A stretch of 64,000 nt of DNA, taken from NCBI GenBank assembly GCA_033060915.1, contig CM065381.1, forward strand, positions 217,001 through 281,000, read 5' to 3'. Under the pieces are notes generated by a model. It worked only from the letters and a program-made list of their open reading frames with translations, was not told the origin of the DNA and searched no databases. The position numbers and the translations under genes were made by a program. Of this stretch, positions 45,380 through 57,755 are shown one piece after another. Numbering within the stretch: position 1 is the first letter of the stretch; each line of letters begins with the position of its first letter. Origin of the DNA: Euryodendron excelsum. Lineage: Eukaryota; Streptophyta; Magnoliopsida; Ericales; Pentaphylacaceae.

Positions 45380-47260
45380 CTTTCTAAAAACTTTCTTTCC
45401 AAATCCTTCCTCCTAAAAATCTCTTTTTCAACATACTTTCCTAAAACTCTCCTCTCCAAAATTGTTTTCAAAAACTCCCTTCCAAAATCTATTTTTCAAA
45501 ACTCTCTTTTTTAACTCCTTTCCAAAATCCTCTCCCTAAAATCCACTTTCTAAAAACGTTCCCCAAAAATCTCTTTCCAAAAACTATCCTTTCCAAAAAT
45601 TCTTCCCTCTAGAAACTCCTCCCTAGGATTCCCTTCTAGAAAATCTTTGTTTCCAAAAACGCACTTTCCAAAACCCTCTTTCCTTAGAGCCCAAATCAAA
45701 CCCTAGAACCCACAATTAGGAAACCCTAATTTTCTTTCAAAAAACATTGTTTTCAAACCTTGCCCCAAACCTAGGTTTCCAAAATCTCTCGTTTTCTACA
45801 TCCAAACTATACATGTTTCCAAAACCTCTTTTCTACGTTAAAATTCTACACTTTCAAAACTAGGGTTTCTAGAATCTCCCTTTCCAAATCCTTGCCAAAT
45901 CCTATCTTCCCTTTAAGAAACCAAATCAAATCTCCCCGCTTAGGAAACCAAATCCAATCCCTTCCTAATCCAACTCTTCCCTAATTCGAATCCTTCCTAA
46001 GCTTCTATTTTCCTAAATCTTAAGTTTCCAAAACTTGAACATAAAAATCTTTCCTAAATTTCAAAACTCAACTTTCGAATCTTTCCTAATTCTACCCTCT
46101 TTTCAAATCTTAACTTTTCAAACCTAGCTTTTCAAATCTTTCCTAAGCTCAAACTTTTCCTAATCTCAAGATTTTCTAAAATTCAAACTCTAAAACTTTC
46201 AAAATCTTAAACTTTTTAAGTGTCAAATCTTTCCAAATATAAGACTTTCTAAACTCGAAACTTTCTTAATTTAAATCTTTTCTAAATCTTTCCTAATTTA
46301 AAATCTTTCCAAACCTAAATCTTTTCAAATTCTAAACTCTCCAAAACTTCAAAATCTTTTCAAATTTAAAACTTCAAAACTTTCTTAATTCAAAAATTTC
46401 TTAAATTGAAACTTTTCCAATTCAAAACATTCCTAAACTCAATACTTTCCTATTTCAAAACCTTTCTTAAAACGAAACTTTCCAATTTTCAAAACTTTCC
46501 TACTTCAAAACATTCCAATTTTCAAAACTTTCCTAAGTTGAAACTTTCTTAAGTTCCGAACTTTCCTATTTCGAAAACTTTCCTAATTTGAAAACTTTCC
46601 AAAAGTGAAACTTTCTAATTTCGAAACTTTCCAAAAATGATACTTTCCTAATTCGAAATTTTCCTATTCCAAATCTTTCCTAAATTCCAAGTTTCCAAAT
46701 CTTCCAAGATCTTTCCAAATCCAACATTCCAATCCAATCTTTCTTAATCTCAAGTCTTTCCTAGGTTTCCTACCTTTCCTAAGTCTAGGTTTCCTAAACC
46801 TCTATCTTTCCAAAACCAAGTCTTTCCAAAATCAATCTTTCCAAAGCAAGTCCAATCTTCTCAATTTCAATTTCCAATCTCCTCTTCTAATTTCAAATCA
46901 AATTCAATTTTCAATTCAATCTCTTTCTTCCAATCTATTTTCAATCGGACTCCGGTCCGAACTACGACTGACCTGATTCTCCCAAAGGGATACGTAGGCA
47001 ACCTTCATAGGTGCGGCCACAACACTTTTCAAACTTTCAATTCCACCCTCATGGGTGTGGTCTCCACATTTTTCAAATCTCAAATTCCAATCTATTTTCA
47101 AAATTTCAATTTCAAAATTTCTATTTTCAAATTTCTATTTCTAAATTTTCAAAATTTTCAATTTCAATTCCATCTCTTCAAATCTATTTTCAAATCAAAT
47201 CAATTTCAAATCAATCTTTTTCCAAATCTATTTTTCCATTCTCTTTCCTTGCACTTGCAT
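45380..47260 (+). repeat. Low-complexity TTTCC/TCAAA-rich region
   Basis: About 1.9 kb is dominated by variations on CTTTCCTAA, TTTCCAAA and TTTTCAAA without a fixed period, strongly pyrimidine-rich on the + strand. No coding region is seen. It lies in the presumed R-U5 part of the giant LTR. Confidence 0.8.
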
Positions 47261-47798
47261 ATCATGCATCATGTTAGTTTTTAAACATTGTTTTTCAAAG
47301 TGAATTGGATTGGTCAATAGTTAGTTAAAGACTCTCATAGGTGAATCTAGGGTAGATTGGCATGTAGGTACCGAAAGGGCGGGGTAAGGTGATGGCTTAG
47401 CGCGTCTTCCTTACACGTAACCAACTTCCGAACCTAGAATCACTGATTTCAAAGACCAAACGGAGTTATTTTTCAAAAAAGGGCTAAATATTTTCCAAAG
47501 GTTGCCAAACAACCTGTTTTTCTTAAAAACCCTCTCTTGAGGAGATATTTTCAAAATCATTTTTCAAAAACCCTAAGTGTAGTCTTCGGATTATACTTAG
47601 TTTTTAGGTGACCTAACTCACCTTAATCAAGTTAGGTGGCGACTCCGAATCTTTTTCAAAAGCCCTTTATTCAAATCAATTTTTCAATTCAAACCTAGTC
47701 GCACTCATTCTTTTAGGAGGGTGAATTCTAACAAGAGAGTACAATGTTTTTCCCGCTTGTGTGAGTATTCCTCGAGTGCGAAAAATCTAGGCGCGACA

Positions 47799-49542
47799 GA
47801 TGTCCGCCGAGCTTCCACTGTCGACTAGAATTCTCCAAGTTTTGAAGTTGGAGATCACCACCGAGATGACCAAGGGGTCATCGTGTGGTTGGTGCAGCTC
47901 GGCGACCTCTTCTTCTGTGAATGTGATCGCAGGACCTTCGGTCTTCGTCTTCTTGCTGGCCGCCCCGACTAGCATTACTTCTGCTTCGATTCGGATGTCT
48001 CGAACGTGTTTCTTCCTCGCCGAAGAGGACTCCCGTCCTCCAGCGAATCCCCCAGCAATAACCCTTATCTCTCCAATGGGCTGGGTAGTTGTCTCGGTTC
48101 TTGCTGGGCTGCGTCGTTTCGCCCGTGCTCGGTCTCGACCGGCCATGTAGCGGCCAAGCCTCCCCCATTTGATCAGATCTTCGATCTGCTGCTTCAAGTC
48201 AATACAGTCCTCCGTGTCATGACCATGATCGCGGTGGAACCGGCAGTATCGCCTCTTGCTCCTCATATCCGAAGGCGTCTTCAAGGGCTCGGGCCATTTC
48301 AGGTCCGGGTCATCCCTGATCTCCATCAAGACATCCTTCAGCTTCGTCGTGAGGGGGGTGAACGTCTGATCGAGGCTACGGTAGTATTCGCACGTCTCTT
48401 CTCCTCTGTTCCTCTACCGGTTGCTGATTCGGCTTGTCTTGGCCTCCCTCTCGTCGTTCGAAGTGTCGCTCGACCTTCTTCTCCGATCGCGAGGCGCCCC
48501 ATTCATCGTTATCTCGTCTTGCATTCATGTGTTTCTGAGCACGGAGCATTAACTCTGCCATATCCTGGGGCGGTCTCTTCGACAGAGAAAAGAGGAGTTT
48601 CCCACTTCTCAGACCACTCATGAATGCCGTGATAACCACCTTATCATCCACATCATCCACGGCCAGAGTCTCTTGGTTGAACCTTTGTACATATTCCCGC
48701 AGCGCTTCCTCCTTCTTCTGCCTCACAGTCAACAAGTAAGCCGTAGGTCTCCTTTGCCTCTGGACCCCAATGTAGTGGCTCACGAAGAGTTTGCTGAGTT
48801 CTTTGAAGGTGGCGACCGACGCCGGCTTTATTTTATTAAACCAAGTTCACGCCGAGCCCTTCAGCGTGATGGGGAATGCTCTGCACATGATCTCGTCCGG
48901 CACCGCTTGCAGGTGCATGAGTGCTCTGAATGTCTCCAGGTGGTCCACCGAGTCCTTGGAACCATCAAACTTGTCCAAGATCGGCATTTTAAACTTTGGG
49001 GGGAGTGGAAATTCCATTACCTTCTGCGTGAAAGGGGAGGCCGTCCGGCTAATGAGGGCGTCAACGGTGTTTGGGGCCTTTGCTTCCACCGCTGCTAACA
49101 CTCCTGCCATTTGAGCTTGCATGGCTTTCAATTGCTCGTCCCAAGCATGGGAGCTCTCCCCTTTGTCGCCTACCATCTCCGTCCTCGATGGAATGGCGTG
49201 GCTCGTTTGTGCTTCGTCGATGTTGGGCTCGCGGCGAAGCAGAGGGTCCTCAACTCACCATCCATTGCCATTTTCACTGCCGTTGGGGAGGACCGACAGA
49301 TCCTTGTCGACCTCCTGCTCCTGTTGTACTTCGGCCAGCGGGTTGGGCTGCGGTGGAACCTCTGGTGGAGGAGGAGGAGGGTGGTTTCGTTGAAGTAACT
49401 CCGCATTCTGATTGACCAGCTGCTGCATGCGGGCCATCATGTCAGCCACTGTCTTCTCCAAAACGGCTATCTTTTCTACACTAGAATCAGCCATCGAAGT
49501 TCCTTCAGGGAGGGTGCTAATCCCAGACCTGGTAAAGACCAT
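47799..49542 (-). pseudogene. gag and protease N-terminal half of the Tat-type element
   Basis: One frame begins near 49542 (or the internal ATG at 49491, ADSSVEK), with a coiled-coil N-terminus and a proline run. A TGA at 49255-49257 follows, then the gag core (FDGSKDSVDHLETFRALMHL), then a TGA at 48847-48849 at the LKGSA-TWFNK motif where Arg is usual. After the SGLRSGKL segment one base is gained or lost near 48395-48420. The next frame carries CRFHRDHGHDTEDCIDL and the protease active site ILVDSGSSADI, where the nested sequence interrupts it at 47798. Confidence 0.88.
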
Positions 49543-49565
49543 GAAATGTCACGAGAGAAGTCATT

Positions 49566-49583
49566 TCCCACAGACGGCGCCAG
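49566..49583 (-). other. Primer-binding site of the Tat-type element
   Basis: On the minus strand, TGGCGCCGTCTGTGGGAA lies two bases inside the 5' LTR end. This TGGCGCCGTCTGTGGG form is the usual one in the Tat group. Confidence 0.8.
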
Positions 49584-49584
49584 C

Positions 49585-50166
49585 TGATGATGCAGCAATC
49601 TCGTGTTGGCTTGCCCCCAGGTCTAGAATGAACTGCTCCTTGGTCGACCGGTGATCTCCTGTGCTAAAACCCACTGGTGTGATGGAAGCCAATGGCCCTC
49701 CGGTGTTCAAGTTAGATTCAAGGGGGTTCAAACGTGGGAGAGGGAAAATCTTTTGGATTGTGTGTCTTGCGTACCTTCGAATTAGCCGAGGTTTTTCCCA
49801 TGTATGCTTGCATGGTTGGGGCAAGCAGTCCCTCCACGTGGCGGTATCCGGGTGAGGGATCAGAATGGTGTCAGGACACTCGAGTAGGCTATCCCCACAC
49901 TCCAAGGTGGTGTGTGTCAGAATGGTGTCAGGGGTGTGGCGATTACTGCAAGTACACGCCATATCCACGCCCTTGATGCATGCCAGGGGGGCTAGTGTCA
50001 GGAGCGGGCCCTACAGATGCGATCGGGCGCCGACCCGATTAGGGGGTCGTTATGGGCATCCCTTCTTACTCAGGAAAGCAAGGGCAAATGGCCTAGAGAC
50101 CTGGTTGGGAAACGACCAGGTGGCACAGCAAGGACCCTTGGTCTGGTCGGCTAATCCACATCACCA
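49585..50166 (-). mobile_element. 5' LTR of the Tat-type element
   Basis: Minus-strand start TGGTGATGTGGATTAG, end GATTGCTGCATCATCA, followed by the primer-binding site. It pairs with 34795-35375. Confidence 0.93.
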
Positions 50167-50171
50167 ATAGT

Positions 50172-51079
50172 TTTTGGCGTATTTTAAATTTATCAGAATA
50201 AATATATATTGATAAAAACACGTATGTTTATTAATAAAATTTGATGTATATAAATAATAGAATGTTGTTCAATACAAACTCATTGGCGGTGAGAGTTTCG
50301 CGAAGAGCCGATGGGCGTAAGTTAGCAGTGTGTGGCCCATGGCTGGCGTAATGGGCAGATAGGAAGATGGCTGACGTCATGGACAGAAGGGAGAAAATTT
50401 TCGGTTGCTATTCCCGTTTTCATAATAGGTTATATATAAGTATAGGATAAAAAAAAATTATATATATGTATTTGTACTAAAGGTGCACGTGCGTAAAAGT
50501 TACATCGTGTGAAAAACAATTAAAACTTTATGCAATGTCATTACCATATAAAGACCAAATGACCATATTTTAAAGTTTTTTTGGTACATTAATTTGAATT
50601 ATTTAGTTTGCATGCAATGCTTAATAATTTCCTAACTTCATTTTGCACATAATTTTTGTTGTTTTTTAGTCAAATTTAAATCGAATTTCAAATATGAGTT
50701 TACTATTGAACATAGTTCTATGGTCAAGGAAATTCATTTTTCTTTTTCTTTTGTTCTTCCGAAGGTAGACTACTTATTTTATACTAGAAGGGTGCCTCCA
50801 CTACGTGAATGATCAGTTTGTATAAGTGAGAGAGAAAAAATACAAAGTAGCGGGTGGTTTATTAGTGAGTATTACATAATTATCCTTTGCATGTGTTTAA
50901 ATGTATATTGGAAAAATTTTCTATTGTGGGTCAGTTTTGTCAACAAAAAAATACCATCACCAAAGTGGAGATTTCACCAAAAATATTTGCTTTATAATAG
51001 TTATCCATAGTTAAATTATGAAAAATTTCACATTGAATGAAACAAGTTTGGGTCGCGTTAACAAAAAATTTGTCAAGGT
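50172..51079. other. Right flank of the Tat-type element, containing duplicated blocks
   Basis: Non-coding. Blocks 50465-50784 and 51009-51078 match 27671-27911 and 29281-29354 in the same order and orientation. Confidence 0.65.
50465..50784 (+). repeat. Dispersed or duplicated block, copy 2 (pairs with 27671-27911)
   Basis: Shares ATTACCATATAAAGACCAA, GAGTTTACTATTGAACATAG and flanking text with the other copy. Confidence 0.75.
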
Positions 51080-52989
51080 TGTTAGCCCTAAGGTTTTCAA
51101 AAGTTTCATTTCTATTTATTTTGATGACACAAAACTCAAATGATTTTGTAGTATAAGATTTTATATTTAAAATCTTACTAATATTGTGTTTAACTTGTCT
51201 TGTGAAGATTTGACAGGTTATCTTTCAAATATTATGCCAATTTGAAAAGCATATAGAATGAATTTCTTTGGATATATTTAATGAAAGATATGTATATTCA
51301 AATTATGAAAGGAATCGATCTAATGACAAGATCTTGGTAATTAGCTTATGAAAGAAATCAAATTAATGCAAAAAATCTTAGCCCATAAGAAAAGGATTCG
51401 AATATATGTCTTAGTGAAGATTAGTCAACTAATAATCAAGGGATTGATGAGTTCTTAAGGAAAAACCATTTAAAGAGAATAATTGAAGGACATAATTAAT
51501 CTTCTAGGGTTTAAATATATGTCAATAATGCTATATCCTTATTACAGCTGTTATAATTATTTATGTACTGAATTTGTGTTTATATGGAAAGCATTTTGAT
51601 GGAAAGCATATTGAACAAGAAAGGAAATCATCTACCAAGTGGGGCAGACTTTCAAAAGCTAAATGTAGAAGGCCAAAGACACAGTTTGCAGACAAATTAG
51701 TCAAGCGTCTAAAGATATTTTGGTTCAAGCTTTCAAGAAAGAAAGTCGATTATGTGCATGTGCTACATTCTTTTAAAGGAAAGCCTGCAAGAAATAGTCA
51801 TCTTCAAAGATTGCGGAATCTCAGTCAAAAAGCAAGAAGGAAATATGAGATCAAGGGAGTTTCAAAGATTATTTTGGAAAGTTGATCAATCTGACATGTC
51901 TCCAACGGCTAGATTGAAAGACAAGAAGACTAAAAGGCCTTATTCCTCAAGCAATCGAGTTCTTGAGTTCCGAAAGTTTATATTCATCGTTACTCTTATA
52001 CTTCATTTGTATATTCATCTTGTCAAAGATTAATTCATTATAGACAAGGGATTTATTACTCTTATTCTTTCTTCTTATAAGAGAGAGATTAGCTACCAGA
52101 AATAATTAGGGGTTGGGTATGACTAGTGCTTGGATAAAAATTAGTTGGAGTGTTGAATCACTTGGTTGGGTTTGATGGACGCCTGTGTAAATCTACTTGG
52201 AGTGAGTGATCACTTGTAAGGTGGACTAGCATCGGCCAAACTAGTGGTTGTATAAATTTTTGGATATAATGAAGACAAAATCTCAAGGAAAGAGTCTTAG
52301 AGCGTGAACATGGGCTAAAAAAGTTAAAGCCGAAGCACGATAAAATTCGGTGTCTCAATCTATTTCTTGGTTTATTTCTATGCTTGATTTACTATTTGTT
52401 ATTATTTGAAATAACCTCTCTATCTTTAATTTGCTTGATTATTACACTGCTTGAGAGTAACTTTTTGCTAATCTACAAATCGCCTGTTTGAGCTTGCTTA
52501 CCTGACACTTTGAGCATTCTCTTTTAGTTTCTGCGACCTATCATCTCTTTGTATGTTTGAGCATTCTCATTTCTGAATTAGAGCTTTCTCATATTTGGTT
52601 TGTAAGTTAATAACTCTCTGTTTATTTGAGTTTTCTCATTTTTGAATTAGAGCTTGCTCACTTCAGTTGGTTTAGTATTATTGCAATAAGTTATTTTTAA
52701 TTGAATTAAATCCTAATAAATATGGATTAATGTAGATATAATTATTGGACCAATCTTATTCTTTATCCGAAAGAGTAATTTGAAACTATATATTTTGAAA
52801 CCATTACTATAATATAGAAAATATAGAAAAGAGAAATCAGCCACATTAAAATTACATTATGGGGAGATCCGTTTGATATCCAAAAACTGCTCAGCAACAG
52901 TTGGATAAGTGGAGAACGTTGGGGTGAACTAGGAAAGTTTTTTTAAAAAAATTCAATTCACCCCCTCTTGGGTTGCTTTCTGGATAACA
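51080..52989 (+). mobile_element. Probable solo LTR, Copia (SIRE/Maximus-like), 1.9 kb
   Basis: TGTTAGCCCTAAGG at 51080 and GGATAACA ending at 52989 would be TG...CA ends, flanked by AAGGT and AAGTT (4 of 5 match). The right end contains AATTCACCCCCTCTTGGGTTG, a text typical of the 3' end of SIRE/Maximus-type LTRs. No primer-binding site or coding region follows. The short open frame at 51574-51885 inside it matches nothing I know. Confidence 0.55.
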
Positions 52990-55680
52990 AAGTTCTATTG
53001 AAATATAGAAAATACCACTACTATTAATTATTGTAGATTGAATTTTTTATCGAAATTTTGTATGTTTATAATTTACCCATACACTATCTAGATGCATGCT
53101 AATTAATACCTAGAGGCTTATATAAAATTAAGTAAAGACACATAATAATGGTAGATGAGAATAGGTGCTATTAATTTCATCCCAGTTAAAATGTTCCCAT
53201 TCACACAAATCGTTTAGAAATATTTTCCCGCTTCCTTGATGTATGGGGGAGAAGTAGTCTTCTTGACATGCTTTGGACCAGTAGACTATGTTCTACATTG
53301 ATGATGTTGGAATATTTGGTGACACACTAACTTTGAGCTATTGTTAAAGTGGGACTTACATGTCCTGTTTAGTAGGTCCAAAATATTTTGTGTTCTCCTC
53401 TATGAGGAAATAAAGAACAAGCATCTACTTGCTCAAATCTATAGAGGTTTGAATAAGATAATGGCCTCCAAAATAGATACCATGAGTATGGTTTTTGGGT
53501 GGAACTAAAGACTTGTCCCACATTGATTTCCTACGAAAAAAGTGATGGGTATATAAAGCCTAAGTTTAAAGATGGGTTTGGGTATCAAGGGGCACCCCAC
53601 TTTTGTAGAAGGGGAGGACCTATGTAATCCATGGGTTGACCCAATACTTCACACGCGCGCACTGCCGTCCAGCCAGCTCGGCTCGGCTCGGTGCAGGTGC
53701 AATTTAAAATAATATTAAAAAAGGCTTGGGCCGATTTAATATTTTTGAACACAGTTTGAACTATAAAAGTGTGGACCGAGTAGAACCGAATCGATTCAAA
53801 TTTAAATTCTAACGGTTGCGACCCTTCCTAAGGGCGCGTTTGGCTGGCACCGTTTCGAAGGAGTGCGATTCTTTCTATAATTCCCCTCCGAAACAGATAC
53901 GTTTTTTATACAATTTTTCCGTTTTCTCTCTCTCTCTCTCTCTCTCTCAATCTCCGACGACGACGTCCGTGCCCAGATTTCGGCGACTTCTATGCGCATT
54001 TTTGGTGAAGTGCTGCCCAGATTCCGGCAACTGTTCCAAGCAAATTCTGACTATCCAATCAGTCATTTCTCGTCTTCGTTTCTGACTTAGAAATTCTATA
54101 CGAATTTCTATTGAGGTTTCTATCGGTTAATTTTTATATATATTCTGTGTGTTGAATTTTAGTGAAAATTCCATCACGTTTTTTTGTGTTTCCATAGTGA
54201 ATTTCGGCGTTGAAATTCTACAGAATGACTGCAGTTTTTTTGTGTAGAAAATATTGCATGTTCATTATCATATCATGTTAATTTTATCAGAAACGCTGCA
54301 GGTTTCTGTATGGAATTAAATATCATAATTCTACGTAAAATTAGACAAAAATTCCTCATTGTTTTATGCCATACATGTTACATTCATTCCATACATTGAG
54401 AGAATAGAATCATAAAGTTGATTCGCTGAATCTTGAATATTGTAGTGCTATTTATTTAAGATTATGATCATTTTATCGTGAAGATAGACGTCCGTTAATC
54501 CCATGAGCATCTATGTGGGGGACAAATCTGTCTTAAGCTAAGAGTGTGCAACACTCAACTTGATCTCCTCTTTATTGCATATTTTATTATCTTATCATAT
54601 ATAATTTGTTGTATATACCACATCACGTTATTTCACACACATTATTTAATGTTATTTATCATTATATTTTATTTCACTTTATTATGACTACAGTTTATAT
54701 GAAAAACATTATACAATATTTTTTTCAACAGATGATTACAATTGAACAATACTATCTTGGAACCCTTTGTCTGAAAAAACTCACATTATTTCTCTTAATA
54801 CTATTTGCTTCAATCATATACAAAATATATAATACATAGCAGTTTTCATGAAGAAGAAAAACCAATATCTTTTTCTTTGACGGCAAAACAATCAGAGGGA
54901 AAAGTTTACTAAAGTAGATAAAACATCAAAAATCTTGCCTCCTCATCCATCGTCACATGTTTTAACTATAAAAGAGTTTCTTCTTACCACTCCTCCAAAC
55001 CAGCAAAACAGGAGGGAAAAATCCACATCTTCCACACACTGTAGTTGTATTTATACCGCTTGCATACCCGGCTGCCATGCAGCACTTCTAGTAGAGTGAG
55101 CACAAACATGAGAGCACAAAACATATTATGCATCTTTTTCTACATTTGCATGGATCAAATGCAAATTTGGGCGATTAAAGAACACAATCAATTGAATGGC
55201 TGTCGGCATTGGCTTTTCACATATATTTTTCTTGTAACATCCACATATTATGGTAAACTACTTACCAGGCTCACAAAGTCTTGCTGGCATTCAAAAAAAA
55301 AAAAAATTATATAGCTTGTCATGTGGATTATTTGAAAGTTGAGGGAGACACGTCGTCGAACAGTGTTATCTGAAAAAAAAATGATGATATGACATCGCCA
55401 AATGTAGAAAAAAAACAAGGGTCAGGCCACAAATGCGACATTCAACAGGCTATCAGGATTTTGTAAGGTGTTTTATTTTCTTTTCTTAGGCTTTCCATGG
55501 AACATGTGATCTATAAGAGCAACGACTCTGTGTGAAAAAAAATACACTTACATAGATTAACAAATTTAGCATGGAAAACTGTTTATAACGAGCAGTAAAT
55601 GTAGTAAATGGAATTGCAGGAGAGAGAGATTTTGATTTAATTTAACAAATGAATAAAAGATGCATCACTGACAGTCCAAG
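52990..55680. other. Intergenic, no gene seen
   Basis: Contains LTR-like text near 53340-53600 (GTGGGACTTACATG and a TATATAAAGCC at about 53550), a CGGCT run at 53675-53692 and a TC microsatellite at about 53926-53950. The open frame at 53816-54085 is driven by the microsatellite. Confidence 0.5.
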
Positions 55681-56005
55681 CAGTGATTTAAAAATCGGAT
55701 CAGACCGGCCAGTTCAATCGAAAAAATTGAGAATCAGTCTGAAAATGGTCCGATTCATGTTTAAAACCGTTTTAAACAAAAACTCAATAAAAGCCGGTCA
55801 ACTCAGTAGTTAAACCGCTAAACTGGGCATATAACCATTAAAAAACAGCTGGCTTAGTAAAAAATTATACAAAATGTTAAAAAAAATTAAGAATTTTTTA
55901 TTTTATGATGTCATGGTTTAATACCGGTTAACCCAACGATTGAACTAGTAACCTTAACCTAGTCACTTTTTTAGTTTGCGCAACGGTCCGGTTTTCAAAA
56001 CATTG
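55681..56005. mobile_element. hAT-like MITE, 325 bp
   Basis: The left end CAGTGATTTAAAAATCGGA and the right end TCCGGTTTTCAAAACATTG are imperfect inverted repeats. The flanks AGTCCAAG (55673-55680) and GGTTCAAG (56006-56013) match at 6 of 8, the duplication length of hAT elements. The internal CCGGTT-rich text is seen in many plant MITEs. Confidence 0.6.
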
Positions 56006-56013
56006 GGTTCAAG

Positions 56014-57117
56014 TGGCTAATAACCTTTCTCTCGCTGATTACAACAGCGTTTTGGTGGATCTCCTCGCCAATTATCCACCACAAGTGAACAATCCTCACC
56101 GGAGTTTTTCTTCAACACTCCCAAGCGAAACAAATCTCACTAGAGTTTTTCTTCGATATCTCCTACTCCGATAACTCTCTGGCAATATACTCGTAATAGA
56201 ATCTGGGAATCGAGAAGGCAAAACGATCCTCATTGGAGTTTTCTTCGACGCCTCCTACTCAAAAAACTCTCGAACAGTATTATATTTATAACTGAATTTG
56301 GGGATCGAGAACCCTAGTCAGCAACATACAAATGACGACTTATGCAAACAACATCATAGCAAAGCAAGAGAGTGATGAAAAGGTAAACCCATAAATAACA
56401 ACATCGTAGCAATATAAAAGAATTTAAAAGTCACGTCTTTTCCTGAGTTTTTTTAACAAACGGCTTTTTGCGTTTAGCCCTCGATAACGTACTCCCGTTT
56501 CAGGTGCAATTTGTATAATCGCAGGTGTGGGCCTAATAAGAGTCAAGCCTAAGACAAAGAGAAGATCAGTTCAGGTCGGCTAAAGGATGCCAACTTAATA
56601 GGCCGGGCTTATGCCGATCAGAGGTTAGGACCCAAAGGGGCTGGCCCAGGGATTCTAATCCAAAAGATATAAGGACTAAGTAAGTTCAGAATACAAATCA
56701 TATTTCTAAGTGAACTAGGACAAATAAAGGATAAGTCCAATACATTAAACCGACTCAAACAATAAAGATTCCTAGGAGAAAAGTAACTCCAATTTCCAAA
56801 GAGAACGTGACATTCCGAAACCTATAAATACCCTCGTACACTAAATGTGTAAGGTATAATCACTTGATTTTGAGCTCTCAATACTTTATTCGATTCATTA
56901 TCTTTTTTTCTTACAGATTGCTCGTACTCGTCGAATTGATTTGAGAATTCACCTAGGACTTCTTAACAATCCTACCTAGAGCAGGTATGTAATTTTATTT
57001 TTTAATCAGGGACATCTTTGAAACACAGAGTGTGGGAAACACGTTGGATGCTTCAATATTTTAAAATAGTAGAGATAGAGATATATATATTAAATGACTT
57101 GATGTCATAGTTTGCAA
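56014..57117. other. Intergenic, no gene seen
   Basis: A near-duplicated phrase about CGATATCTCCTACTC / CGACGCCTCCTACTC, with ACTCTCG(A/G)-like text, lies near 56150-56280. No coding region is seen. Confidence 0.5.
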
Positions 57118-57755
57118 GTTATAACCATAGTTGTTAATCTCGCACAGCATCGCACCAGTCAGTACGGCCTGGAATGCACGGCATCAGTACATATACGGTA
57201 CAAAGAAGTTTAAACACTGTACCAGTTAACTTACTGACTGTACCAGTTTATACCAGACTGTACGGGACATATTGGCCCATACTAGATTGTACTGAACAAG
57301 TTTGTTTTTTACCCTCTTTCTAATTTATCATTGTATTTTATATCAGTTATTTTGTTTTGGTGACTTTTAAATTTTTAATATGAGTGATTTTTATATTTAG
57401 AATATATATATACACACACAACATTGGCCAGGACTTTGTGGTAGTGATTTGTTTAAATCAAAATGCTTAGACATTTTGTCGAAATGTAATCGATAATAAG
57501 TATGTGTTTTAAGTCTTTTTAAAATATTTTAAACTTATGATTTATTATTTTGAAGACTTTTTAAACTAGTTATAATTTATATACGTTTTGTTATAATGAG
57601 ATTTTATTTTATACATTTATAGTATATGTGTATATATTTTAACATAAATATATAATATTTATAAGCACAAATTTGATATAGTGCGCTGGTACGTATCATC
57701 TCAACGACAAAAATAATATCGTGACGAATGCGAAATTAACAATTATGATTATAAC
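57118..57755. mobile_element. Inverted-repeat element, about 640 bp
   Basis: The left end GTTATAACCATAGTTGTTAA and the inverse of the right end, GTTATAATCATAATTGTTAA, match over about 30 bp with few changes. The inside is AT-rich with tandem ACTGTACCAG-like phrases at 57220-57290. No coding region is seen, and no clear target duplication. Confidence 0.5.

Larger units (their letters stand above)
42948..47798 (+). mobile_element. 4.85-kb nested sequence, probable giant solo LTR
   Basis: Begins TGTAAGCACCCC and ends GGCGCGACA, and is flanked by an exact 5-bp duplication, GATGT, at 42943-42947 and 47799-47803. Removing it with one GATGT joins the protease in frame. It has TG...CA ends but no direct terminal repeats and no coding region, so a solo LTR left by recombination is the simplest reading. 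A TATA box at 44474-44481 supports this, and LTRs of several kb are known in the Tat/Ogre group. A large non-autonomous element is the alternative. Confidence 0.8.
34795..50166 (-). mobile_element. Full-length Tat-type Ty3/gypsy retrotransposon, 15.4 kb
   Basis: Two direct LTRs of about 581 bp (34795-35375 and 49585-50166) are bounded by an exact 5-bp target duplication, ATAGT, at 34790-34794 and 50167-50171. On the minus strand the order is 5' LTR, primer-binding site, gag, protease, RT, RNase H, a second RNase H, integrase, a tandem repeat array, an antisense gene, polypurine tract and 3' LTR. The second RNase H, the lack of a chromodomain and the extra gene near the 3' end are hallmarks of the Tat lineage (Retand/Ogre relatives). 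A 4.85-kb sequence is nested in the protease. The LTRs look about nine-tenths identical by eye, with mostly transitions. Confidence 0.95.

Noticed and set aside
47011..47284. 77-88 codon Phe/Ser-rich open frames
   Set aside because: Low-complexity TTTCAAAT repeats of the giant LTR, not coding.
51574..51885. 103-codon basic open frame
   Set aside because: It lies inside a probable LTR, resembles nothing I recognise, and its Lys/Arg richness follows from A-rich composition.
53816..54085. 89-codon open frame
   Set aside because: Half of it is encoded by a TC microsatellite. No motif, no neighbouring exon signals that fit.
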